A DNA stretch of 12,831 bases. It comes from Gemmatimonadales bacterium (GTDB lineage Bacteria > Gemmatimonadota > Gemmatimonadetes > Gemmatimonadales > GWC2-71-9). This document shows, piece after piece, positions 1-6,537 of this stretch. A model generated the notes under the pieces. It ran no database searches. It saw only the letters and a list, made by a program, of their open reading frames with translations, and was not told the origin of the DNA. Location of the stretch: NCBI GenBank assembly GCA_013813675.1, contig JACCRH010000218.1, forward strand, positions 1-12,831, written 5' to 3'. How positions within the stretch are numbered: position 1 is the first letter of the stretch; each line of letters begins with the position of its first letter. A program made the position numbers and the translations under genes.

Positions 1-710
1 CAGGCGTCGTTCACGTTGCAGAAGAACGCCAGGTCGAAGTAGAACATCATCACCCCGATCTCGTGCACCTCCCCGCCGAAGTGTTTGCAGGTATAGCCGT
101 GTGCCAGCTCATGCACCGCGATGATGACGGTGGTCGCTGCCCAGAGAAACGCGTAATCTCGCAGCGAGGCGCGCAGGAGGTAGACGTCGCTCATGGCGTC
201 GACGAACTGCGGCCACTTGAGCCCCAGGATCACCAGATACGTCGCGAAGAGTGCGACGGAAACGACCAGGAATCCGCGGCTGAAGAAGAACCGGAGGTAG
301 GGCAGAGTCCGGTTCATGAATCGGTCCGGGTCGCCCACCGACCAGCGCAGCCGGAGGATGTCGCCCTTGAACGGGCCGGTGCGCAGCCGGGCGCGACGTT
401 GCGCGCGGAGCCGCTCCATCAGCAGGACCGAGCTCTCGCGGACCGTTCTTTCGGCCAGGCCCATCGTCTTGAGCTTCTCGGCGAAGCTTTCCACCACCGC
501 GGCGCTCACCTTCAGGCCCTGGTCCACCAGCGCGGCAGCTGCCTCCGCGACGGTGCGTCGGCCGTCGAGCGACTGCATGACGGCGATCTCTACCGGGCGA
601 AAGCGGAAGTATTTTCGGGTGGAGGGGTCCTTCACGATGAAGCTCTGCTCGCCCCGGTAGGTCTGCTGGACCAGGACTAGGTCGGCTCGGAGTCGGGGTC
701 GCTCGCTCAT
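1..710 (-). CDS. Membrane M50 (site-2-protease-like) metallopeptidase with PqqD-like N-terminal domain, partial
   Basis: The frame is open from ATG at 710 to the window edge, giving 236 codons with the C-terminus missing. Residues about 10-88 look like a PqqD-type winged-helix domain (FIVKDPSTRKYFRFRPVE, then helices ending KTMGLAE); in PqqD relatives such domains bind peptides. A basic linker (about 98-125) leads to a hydrophobic segment (about 146-163). A second one (about 187-200) ends in the zinc-protease motif HELAHG (H200, E201, H204). This matches M50 intramembrane peptidases, whose HExxH lies in a membrane helix; the second metal-ligand motif would lie beyond the edge. The start overlaps the stop of the lipoprotein adaptor gene as ATGA, which implies translational coupling. 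The substrate is unknown. The neighbours suggest a role in processing or moving a peptide, possibly the 52-residue product encoded at 3721-3879. The M50 motif is clear; the PqqD likeness is moderate. Confidence 0.85.
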   Translation of the reverse strand, partial: MSERPRLRADLVLVQQTYRGEQSFIVKDPSTRKYFRFRPVEIAVMQSLDGRRTVAEAAAALVDQGLKVSAAVVESFAEKLKTMGLAERTVRESSVLLMERLRAQRRARLRTGPFKGDILRLRWSVGDPDRFMNRTLPYLRFFFSRGFLVVSVALFATYLVILGLKWPQFVDAMSDVYLLRASLRDYAFLWAATTVIIAVHELAHGYTCKHFGGEVHEIGVMMFYFDLAFFCNVNDA

Positions 711-1672
711 GGCCCGGTCCGCACCACCTTCTCGCCCGGCGCCAGCCCGCTCACCACTTCGATCCGCTCCCCGGGGAGCTCCCCGCCCACCGTGACCTGC
801 CGGAGCGAAGCCCGATCCGCATCCCAGACCAGCGCGTATCCTTCGCCGATCGCCTCGCGGGGCACGGCGACCACCCGGCGGGTCTCCGAGCCGATCCTCA
901 GCATCACGCTGCTCCCGGGCGGCAGCCGGTCGCCGGAGGTGAGCTGGAGTACGACCTCTCGGGTCCCGCTCGCCGGGTCGATCACCGGGCTGCCCCGTAC
1001 GACCGTCGCTCGGGCCTTCTCGCCCCGCGGGCCCAGCACGTCGGCCTCGGCGCCCAGCTTCACCCCGAATGCGGAGGCCTCGGGGATCCGCACGGCGGCG
1101 AGCACCGGCGAGAGCGCGGTAACGTGAAACAGGGAGTCACCGGGGTCGACCAGCCGGCCGATGCGGGCGCTCCGTCCCGTTACCACTCCGCCGAACGGGG
1201 CCACGATCCGGGTGAGGTCGAAGTCTCGCCGAGCCTTCTTGAGTGTCAGCACGGCCTCGCGAAGCTCGAGCTCGACGCGTTCCGAGTCGGACTGGCTCAC
1301 GAGACCGGCCAACCGGAGCGCACGCAGGCGCTTGGCCTGGACCACCGCGTTGTCGTGCCGGTCGTTCGACTGCGCGAGCGCGATCGCCTGGTCCGCGCTT
1401 TCCAGGCGCGCCAGAGGCTGGCCGGGCCCAACCTTGGTGCCCAGATCCACCAGGATGGACTCGACGATACCCGAGGACCTGGCATAGATCGCCGCGTCGT
1501 GCTCGACGTAGAGCTGCGCGGGGAGCGAGAGCGGCAGCTCGACGGTCACGGTGTCAGCGGTGACGAGCGCGGGGGGCGCGCCGCCGGCGATCGGCTCGCG
1601 TGCGGCCTCCTTCGCTGGACCACCGCAGGCCGCGACCGCGGCGATAGAGAGGGTGAGCCGGGTCAAGGTCAC
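707..1672 (-). CDS. HlyD-like periplasmic adaptor lipoprotein (membrane fusion protein)
   Basis: This is a 321-residue protein starting at GTG 1672-1670. I chose that start because it gives a short lipoprotein signal (TRLTLSIAAVAAC, Cys16 as the lipidated residue) and overlaps the upstream stop as GTGA. The same frame stays open further upstream, but that stretch is low-complexity and antisense in character. The mature part has the usual adaptor order: a first lipoyl-like half (about 53-92, SGIVESILVDLGTKVGPGQPL), an alpha-hairpin (about 93-150), a second lipoyl half (about 151-185, IVAPFGGVVTGRSARIGRLV), then beta-barrel and membrane-proximal domains (about 186-321). Such proteins normally bridge an inner-membrane transporter and the outer membrane in RND or ABC efflux. 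No pump gene is next to it; its partners appear to be the GAF-HlyD fusion upstream and the M50 peptidase downstream. The family is clear; the cargo is unknown. Confidence 0.87.
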   Translation of the reverse strand: MTLTRLTLSIAAVAACGGPAKEAAREPIAGGAPPALVTADTVTVELPLSLPAQLYVEHDAAIYARSSGIVESILVDLGTKVGPGQPLARLESADQAIALAQSNDRHDNAVVQAKRLRALRLAGLVSQSDSERVELELREAVLTLKKARRDFDLTRIVAPFGGVVTGRSARIGRLVDPGDSLFHVTALSPVLAAVRIPEASAFGVKLGAEADVLGPRGEKARATVVRGSPVIDPASGTREVVLQLTSGDRLPPGSSVMLRIGSETRRVVAVPREAIGEGYALVWDADRASLRQVTVGGELPGERIEVVSGLAPGEKVVRTGP

Positions 1673-3609
1673 GCCCAGAGCCTCCACCAGAGCAGCCGGA
1701 CCCACCGCACCGGTGCGCGCAACACCCTCCCGGCGGCTGAGGCCGGGGCGGTGAGCACTCGCGCGTGCGCCGCCATCTCGGCCTTGAGCAGGCCCTCGGG
1801 ATTGGGAACGCTCGCCCGTACCGGGTACCACACTCTTCCATCTTGCTCGTGCGGCAACTGGGCGATGGAGGTCACCTGCCCGCTGAAAGTGCGGGAGGGC
1901 AGGGCATCGACCCGGAGCCGAATCTCCTGGCCGAGCCGAATCCGGAGGATGTCGCGCTGATCGACCCCGAGCTCGAGCTCCAGTGTGTCGGTGCGGCCCA
2001 GCGCTAGCAGCTGATCGCCCTCGGCCAACGAGGTACCGATCCGCTCCTCCAGGCGCGGTGTCAGCACCATGCCGGCGACAGGCGCCCGCACGGTCGTCAG
2101 GGCGAGCTCCTCGTCCAGCAGGGCCAGCTCCCGGCGCAGCGCGTCTCCTCGGATCCGGTGCAGCCGCTCTTCCGCCGGGTCGCCCCGGCTGGTGGCGAGG
2201 GATGCCAGCCGGTCGGCGGTGGCGGCATCCGCCTCGGTCGCCTGCCGCTCGGCGGCTAGCGGCGTGGCGCGGAGAACGGCCAGCAGGTCGCCCCGCCGCA
2301 CCCATCCTCCCTCGCGGACCCCGATCCGCTCGACGGTGCCGTCCACCAGGACCCGGACGGGCATGAAACCGTTGGGTCGGAACACGGGATTTTCGCCGGG
2401 AACCCGGAGCGGCCAGCGGATCAGGGTGAGAGCGGCGAGGAGTAGAAGCAAGATTCCGGCAAAGGCCTGCAGCCGGCGACGCGGCAGCGACAGCAGTGCC
2501 TGTTTGCGGGCCGCCAGAGCGCCGAGGGCGTCAGCCATCGGCACCTGGTGATAGAGCTGCGCGTTGCGCAGGGCGACGCCGGTCTGGTTGGCTAGAATCG
2601 CGGCGACTTCCCGCTGGGTCGCGCCCGCGAAGTCCGCTGTTGCCGACTCGAAGAGGAGCACACCGAGCACGCCCTCCTCGTCCTTCAGTGGCAGATAGAG
2701 CCCGCTTCTCACCTGGTCCGCCACCAGGTCTTGGCCGAAGACGGTGACGAAGAGCCGCTCGGCGTCCGAGGCCGGATCGTCGCGGTCGGTGAGGTAGAGG
2801 GGCTCACCCCGCCCCGCCGCCCACTCCGCGCGGGCGATCAGGTCGCGGAGCCGGGGGTCGTCGGGGTCCACTGTCTCCTGCCCCGCCACGGCCCGGATGT
2901 CGCACCTGCCCTTTTCGTAGAGGCCGACAGCGCCGCGATCAAAGGTGAGGGCCCGAGACGCTAGATTGACCACCGACTGCAGCACCCGGTCGATGTCCAG
3001 GGTGGCGGTGATCTCGCGGCTGATCTCGAGCAGGACGGCGAGGTCGCGGGCCCGGCGCTCGGAGCCATGCAGCTGCGCGTTCCGCAGCGAGCTGGCCGCG
3101 GCTGCCGCAAGTCCCTCCAGCAGCTCCCGGTCGTGAGCGTTGAAGGCACCGGTGCCGGTCCGCTTGTCTACCACCTGGACGGCGCCTACCGTCACCCCTC
3201 CAGCCACCATCGCCGTCGCCATGATGGTGCTGGAGACGGTGTCTTCGGTGGTGTCGGACGCCTCCTGAAATCGCGGGTCGCGCGCGGCCTCCATGACCAT
3301 GGTGGTCCGCTGCTTCTGCGCCACGTCGCCCACGAACCCGGTTCCGATCGGCATCTGGGCGCCCACCAGCCGGGCGGCCGAGCCTCCCAGGGCCAGCCGG
3401 CAGTGGAGCATTTCGCCCTCTGCGATCCAGAGCGACCCTCCCGAGGCGCCCACGGCCGTCAGGACCCGGTCGAAGACTTGAGGGAGCAGCTGGTCGAAAT
3501 CGAGGGTTGCGTTGAACTCCAGAGCGATCGAGTGGAGCAGCCGGAGGCGCTCGACTTCCAGGCGCAACTCCTCCAGCGAGGCTGGCGGAACGCTCAGGAC
3601 GTCGGACAT
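1669..3609 (-). CDS. GAF-GAF-transmembrane-HlyD fusion protein (sensor-adaptor)
   Basis: This 646-residue protein combines two modules rarely joined. After a short coiled segment (about 11-26) come two GAF-like domains: about 27-180 (GSLWIAEG ... MPIGTGFVGDVAQ ... GAVQVVDKR) and about 190-353 (GAVGLYEKG ... GLYLPLKDEEGVLGVLLFE). A basic stretch (RKQALLSLPRRR) precedes one transmembrane helix (about 381-398), so by the positive-inside rule the GAF half is cytoplasmic and the rest periplasmic. The outer half is HlyD-like: a lipoyl half (about 415-447), an alpha-hairpin (about 448-505), a second lipoyl half from TTVRAPVAGMVL (505-516), then a beta-barrel to about 620. GAF domains bind small ligands, so the protein may couple a cytoplasmic signal to an envelope adaptor; that is inference. 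ATG 3609 lacks a clear Shine-Dalgarno sequence. A weak CATACT (3620-3615) lies just upstream and could give a near-leaderless transcript. Its stop overlaps the next start. Confidence 0.88.
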   Translation of the reverse strand: MSDVLSVPPASLEELRLEVERLRLLHSIALEFNATLDFDQLLPQVFDRVLTAVGASGGSLWIAEGEMLHCRLALGGSAARLVGAQMPIGTGFVGDVAQKQRTTMVMEAARDPRFQEASDTTEDTVSSTIMATAMVAGGVTVGAVQVVDKRTGTGAFNAHDRELLEGLAAAAASSLRNAQLHGSERRARDLAVLLEISREITATLDIDRVLQSVVNLASRALTFDRGAVGLYEKGRCDIRAVAGQETVDPDDPRLRDLIARAEWAAGRGEPLYLTDRDDPASDAERLFVTVFGQDLVADQVRSGLYLPLKDEEGVLGVLLFESATADFAGATQREVAAILANQTGVALRNAQLYHQVPMADALGALAARKQALLSLPRRRLQAFAGILLLLLAALTLIRWPLRVPGENPVFRPNGFMPVRVLVDGTVERIGVREGGWVRRGDLLAVLRATPLAAERQATEADAATADRLASLATSRGDPAEERLHRIRGDALRRELALLDEELALTTVRAPVAGMVLTPRLEERIGTSLAEGDQLLALGRTDTLELELGVDQRDILRIRLGQEIRLRVDALPSRTFSGQVTSIAQLPHEQDGRVWYPVRASVPNPEGLLKAEMAAHARVLTAPASAAGRVLRAPVRWVRLLWWRLWA

Positions 3610-3667
3610 GCCGGAGTATGCGGCGGGCGCCGCCGTTCCGAAAGAGGCGGTATGGCGAACACACGAA

Positions 3668-3697
3668 GCGCCGGTCCCGGGTTGACCGGGCCGGCGC
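3668..3697 (-). terminator. GC-rich hairpin between the peptide gene and the GAF-HlyD gene
   Basis: On the plus strand the arms are GCGCCGGTCCCGG (3668-3680) and CCGGGCCGGCGC (3686-3697), with loop GTTGA and one unpaired T; the rest pairs by Watson-Crick. It starts 24 bases after the stop of the peptide gene in the direction of transcription. The bases that follow on the minus strand (TTCGTGTGTTCGC) are only moderately T-rich, so it is not a perfect intrinsic terminator. A partial terminator or mRNA-stabilising stem that leaves more transcript for the peptide than for the export genes would fit. It could also act on the plus strand, where no gene needs it. Confidence 0.5.
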
Positions 3698-3720
3698 TCG
3701 CGCAGTCAGGGACAGGTATA

Positions 3721-3879
3721 CTACGCGATGCCTTTGCTGCCCTTCCGGGGCGCAATCCTCTCCTCCAGCTCTTCGACGGAAAGCTCGACCGCTTCGGCGT
3801 CCTTCCCGGTCGCGTTGCGGACTTTGTCCTTCTGCTCGGGAGTCAACTCGATGCGGAACTGGCCCTTGGAGCTGTCCAT
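3721..3879 (-). CDS. Small 52-residue peptide, unknown function; candidate cargo or precursor of the export operon
   Basis: The frame runs from ATG 3879 to TAG 3721. Translation signals are strong: GGAGGG lies six bases before the start codon. The peptide is hydrophilic and charged, with no signal sequence or membrane helix. Its blocks are FRIELTPEQKDKVRNATGKD (residues 8-27) and VELSVEELEERIAPRKG (31-47), ending GSKGIA. The first block resembles helical leader-type sequences (LTPEQ); the LEERIAP block is followed by a short basic/Gly tail. It has no Cys or Trp and only one Ser and one Gly pair in the tail, so a lanthipeptide-type core is not supported. Lying first in an operon with a PqqD-domain M50 peptidase and two adaptors, it could be a peptide that is matured or exported, or a small regulatory partner. 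I do not recognise a characterised family. That it is a real gene is well supported; its role is inference. Confidence 0.72.
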   Translation of the reverse strand: MDSSKGQFRIELTPEQKDKVRNATGKDAEAVELSVEELEERIAPRKGSKGIA

Positions 3880-3947
3880 GATACCCTCCGAAAGTTGTCG
3901 CGGCCACGGGGACGGGCGAAAGAACTAACGGCAATGTCGGGCGGGGC

Positions 3948-3987
3948 CGTGAATCCTCCGTGAATCCCTATTGCCCTTGCGTGAATC
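3948..3987. promoter_or_regulatory. Three direct CGTGAATC repeats, probable SARP/BTAD-type operator
   Basis: Exact copies of CGTGAATC lie at 3948-3955, 3959-3966 and 3980-3987. Their starts are 11 and 21 bases apart, about one and two helical turns, so all three present to the same face of DNA. SARP-family activators, which share the winged-helix plus BTAD architecture of the adjacent gene product, bind short direct repeats at 11-bp multiples next to promoters. The array lies in the divergent region between the peptide operon and the regulator gene, so the regulator may control itself, the operon, or both. Binding by this particular protein is inference. Confidence 0.62.
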
Positions 3988-3998
3988 GGGCGTAGGTT
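3971..3998 (+). promoter_or_regulatory. Probable promoter of the BTAD regulator gene
   Basis: TTGCCC (3971-3976) and TAGGTT (3993-3998) are separated by 16 bases and resemble -35 and -10 boxes. The third CGTGAATC repeat sits between them and two lie just upstream. Transcription would start near 4005, about 20 bases before the GTG start codon at 4025. AGGA at 4014-4017 is the ribosome binding site, with seven bases of spacing. I found no equally good promoter for the minus-strand peptide gene. Confidence 0.45.
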
Positions 3999-4024
3999 GA
4001 GCCCTAGTCTCCCAGGACAATCGC

Positions 4025-6286
4025 GTGCCGGGTGCCGTGCTGAGCTTGATCGGATCTCCCAGCGTCGCCCGCCCCGACGGGGTGCGGGTCACGCCCCAGC
4101 CCGGCGCCAAGGCGCTGGCCCTCCTCGCCTACCTCGCGCTCGAGCCCCGCCCCCACACCCGTGAGGCACTCGCCGATCTGCTCTGGGGTGAGTCGCCGGA
4201 GGTGGAGGCGCGCGCCTCCCTGCGCCAGGCGCTCAAGCAACTCCGCACCTCGCTTGGCGGGGTGGTGCATGGCGACCGGCAATTGGTCGAGCTGGCCGAG
4301 CCAGTGCGCTGCGACGTGGTGGATTTCCTCGAGAAGGCGAAGCTGGACCCCCAGGCCGCCGTCGCGATCGACGTGCCTCGGTTCCTCACCGGGTTCTCCA
4401 TCCGCCACGCGCCCCAGTTCGACGACTGGGTCGCGGAGACCAGGTCGGTGCTGCTCCAGCGATACGTGACCGCCCTCGGCACGCTCGCGCGGGACGCGAT
4501 GGATCAGCGGCACTGGCGGGAGGCGGTCGAGCGCGCCGACCGGTGGCTGGCCTGCGACCGTCTGTCCGAGGAGGCGGCCCGGGTGGCGATCGAGGCGAGG
4601 TACCTGGCGGGGGACCGAGGGGCTGCGTTGGCCAAGCTCTCAGAGTACCGGGCCGCTCTGCTTCGGGAGACCGGATGTGAGGCCTCCGTTGCCTTGGTCG
4701 AACTGGGCCACCGTATCGAGGCTGACGCCGGGCCGGTGCGCCCCAGCCCGGATAGCGAAGAGTGGTACCCGCGCTCTCCCTCCTTCGAGGCCAGCCTCAT
4801 TGGCCGCGCGGACCAGTGGAAGGCACTGGTGAAGGCGTGGAAGGACACCGCGAGGGGCGCGCCAAGGATCGTGCTGGTCGAGGGAGAGGCGGGAATCGGG
4901 AAATCTCGCCTGGTGGACGAGTTTCTCCGCACGGTCGTCGCCGGCGGAGCGACTGTGCTCAGGGGGCGCGGCTACGATGCGACCACCGCGGTGCCGTTCG
5001 CTCCGATCGTGGAGGCGCTTCGCGGGGCCCTGGATGCACCCGGCCTGGCCGGGACCGACGCCGAATGGCTGACCGAGGCGGCAAGGCTCCTGCCCGAGCT
5101 TCGGCAGCGATTCCCCGGTCTCGCCGAGCCCGAGCCGTCCGCCGACCCGACCGATGCCTGGCGACTGTACGAGGGCATCGCGCAGCTCATCGCCTCGCTC
5201 GCCGCCGAGCGACCGCTGGTGATCTCGGTGGACGACCTTCAGTGGTGCGACGAGGACAGTTGCAAGCTCATCCAGTTCCTCGCCCGGCGGCTGGACCAGG
5301 CTCCGATCCTCTGGCTGGGGACGACCACGCTGGGCGAGCTGGAGCGTGACGCACCAGCAGCCCGGCTCCGCCGGACGCTCCGCGCCAAGGCCGGCGCGGA
5401 GACCCTCCCGCTCGCGGGTCTCGGAGAGGAAGACGTCTGGCGGCTGGTGCGGGAGATGGGCCACGTGAGCACGCCAACCGGCGCGCGCCGCTTCGCCCGA
5501 CGGATCTATCGCATCACGGACGGGAATCCCTTCTACATCTTCGAGCTGATCAAGACGATGTTCGCGCAGGGGCTGCTGGCGGCGGACGAGCGGAGCGGGG
5601 AATGGACAGCGGCGCCGTCGGCGCTCGAGGCAGGAAAGGAGTTCCCGCTCTCCCGCACCGTGCACGACGTGATCGCCGAGCGGGTGGACCGGCTTCCCGA
5701 GGAGCTGGACGAAGTCCTGATCACCGTGGCGGTGGCCGGCGGGGCGGGCTGCCGGCCGGAAGTGATTTCCCACGTTCACGGGATATCGCGACTCCACGCC
5801 GCCGCCGTGTGCGACGCGCTGGCGGAACGCTGCCTATTGGTCGAAGGCGCCGGTGGGTATCGCTGCCTCCATCCGGTGGTCGCGCACGTGGTGCGCGGCG
5901 GGCTCACCCCCACCCGGCGGCGGGAGGTCCACCGCGCGCTGGCCGCCTCGCTCGAGCTGGTCACGCCACCGGCTGATGTCGGGAAAGTCGCGGGAGTCCT
6001 CGCCCGTCACGCCGAGCAAGGCGGCGACCGGGCAATGGCCTACCGCTCGGCGCTGCTCGCCAGCGAGGGCGCGCTCCTGCGCTTCGCCTTTGCCGAAGCC
6101 CTCTCCTGGCTGGACCTTGCCTCGGCCGTCGCGGGCGACCGGCTGGAGACCGATGAAGTCGATCGCCGAACGGCGGCGTTGATGGAGACGGCGGGCTGGA
6201 GTGAGACGCCGGCGACCCGCCGGAGCCGGCCGCCGGTGACGAGGGAGATCGTGGGGGAGGACTTGGATCTGCCGGTGCGGGGCTGA
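4025..6286 (+). CDS. BTAD/SARP-type transcriptional regulator with AAA ATPase domain
   Basis: This is a 753-residue cytoplasmic regulator. Residues about 5-95 form an OmpR/SARP-like winged helix (LALLAYLALEPRPHTREAL, then LWGESPEVEARASLRQALKQL, typical of the family). About 96-238 is the helical BTAD domain, including RHAPQFDDWV and an AYLAGDR-like TPR turn. A linker leads to an ATPase module that begins LIGRADQWKAL (258-268), with Walker A GEAGIGKS (287-294) and Walker B LVISVDDLQW (398-407). The C-terminal part is helical, of the kind in AfsR and MalT-like STAND regulators, and is short: there is no long TPR tail and no LuxR HTH. GTG 4025 was chosen for its AGGA ribosome binding site at good spacing. 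The gene is divergent from the peptide/export operon, and the repeats between them are its likely operator. The ATPase probably gates DNA binding by ligand or partner; the ligand is unknown. Confidence 0.9.
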   Translation: MPGAVLSLIGSPSVARPDGVRVTPQPGAKALALLAYLALEPRPHTREALADLLWGESPEVEARASLRQALKQLRTSLGGVVHGDRQLVELAEPVRCDVVDFLEKAKLDPQAAVAIDVPRFLTGFSIRHAPQFDDWVAETRSVLLQRYVTALGTLARDAMDQRHWREAVERADRWLACDRLSEEAARVAIEARYLAGDRGAALAKLSEYRAALLRETGCEASVALVELGHRIEADAGPVRPSPDSEEWYPRSPSFEASLIGRADQWKALVKAWKDTARGAPRIVLVEGEAGIGKSRLVDEFLRTVVAGGATVLRGRGYDATTAVPFAPIVEALRGALDAPGLAGTDAEWLTEAARLLPELRQRFPGLAEPEPSADPTDAWRLYEGIAQLIASLAAERPLVISVDDLQWCDEDSCKLIQFLARRLDQAPILWLGTTTLGELERDAPAARLRRTLRAKAGAETLPLAGLGEEDVWRLVREMGHVSTPTGARRFARRIYRITDGNPFYIFELIKTMFAQGLLAADERSGEWTAAPSALEAGKEFPLSRTVHDVIAERVDRLPEELDEVLITVAVAGGAGCRPEVISHVHGISRLHAAAVCDALAERCLLVEGAGGYRCLHPVVAHVVRGGLTPTRRREVHRALAASLELVTPPADVGKVAGVLARHAEQGGDRAMAYRSALLASEGALLRFAFAEALSWLDLASAVAGDRLETDEVDRRTAALMETAGWSETPATRRSRPPVTREIVGEDLDLPVRG

Positions 6287-6537
6287 TGCTTGCCCCCCGG
6301 CTGCCCGGCACCCTGGCCCCGATCCGGAGAAACGTGTTTCCATTGCGGCTTGAAACACCAGAGCGGTTCGCCGCGCTGCGAGACCTCTTGACGCCGGCTC
6401 AGTACGAGGGTGCCCACACCTGCCGCCGGCGCTTGTTGCCGGGGGTGATGTTCCCCTTTGCGAGTCTGAGTGCGCTCCTTGACGTCGGGCGCAAGACCGA
6501 GCGTACGGTGTCCGCGACCCTTCTCTGACGGCATCGG
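6287..6537. other. Intergenic gap between regulator and kinase genes
   Basis: No convincing gene is present. A plus-strand frame of 80 codons starts at 6286, overlapping the regulator stop as TGATG, but it has no domain signature and no separate ribosome binding site. I see no strong terminator hairpin. The right end holds a possible kinase promoter, described separately. Confidence 0.5.
6479..6509 (+). promoter_or_regulatory. Possible promoter of the kinase gene
   Basis: TTGACG (6479-6484) is a good -35 match. TACGGT (6504-6509) is a fair -10 match, but the 19-base spacer is longer than ideal. Transcription would begin about 20 bases before ATG 6538. No clear Shine-Dalgarno sequence precedes that ATG. 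Confidence 0.3.

Noticed and set aside
1673..2305. N-terminal extension of the lipoprotein adaptor frame up to 2305
   Set aside because: The stretch overlaps the HlyD part of the upstream gene in another frame and reads as Arg/Gly/Pro-rich filler. The lipoprotein signal after GTG 1672 fixes the start.
3067..3963. 298-codon plus-strand frame over the start of the GAF-HlyD gene and the peptide gene
   Set aside because: No domain; it contradicts clear minus-strand coding with a ribosome binding site for the peptide.
6286..6528. 80-codon plus-strand frame overlapping the regulator stop as TGATG
   Set aside because: No recognisable domain, mixed composition and no own ribosome binding site. The overlap alone is not enough; it is treated as intergenic.
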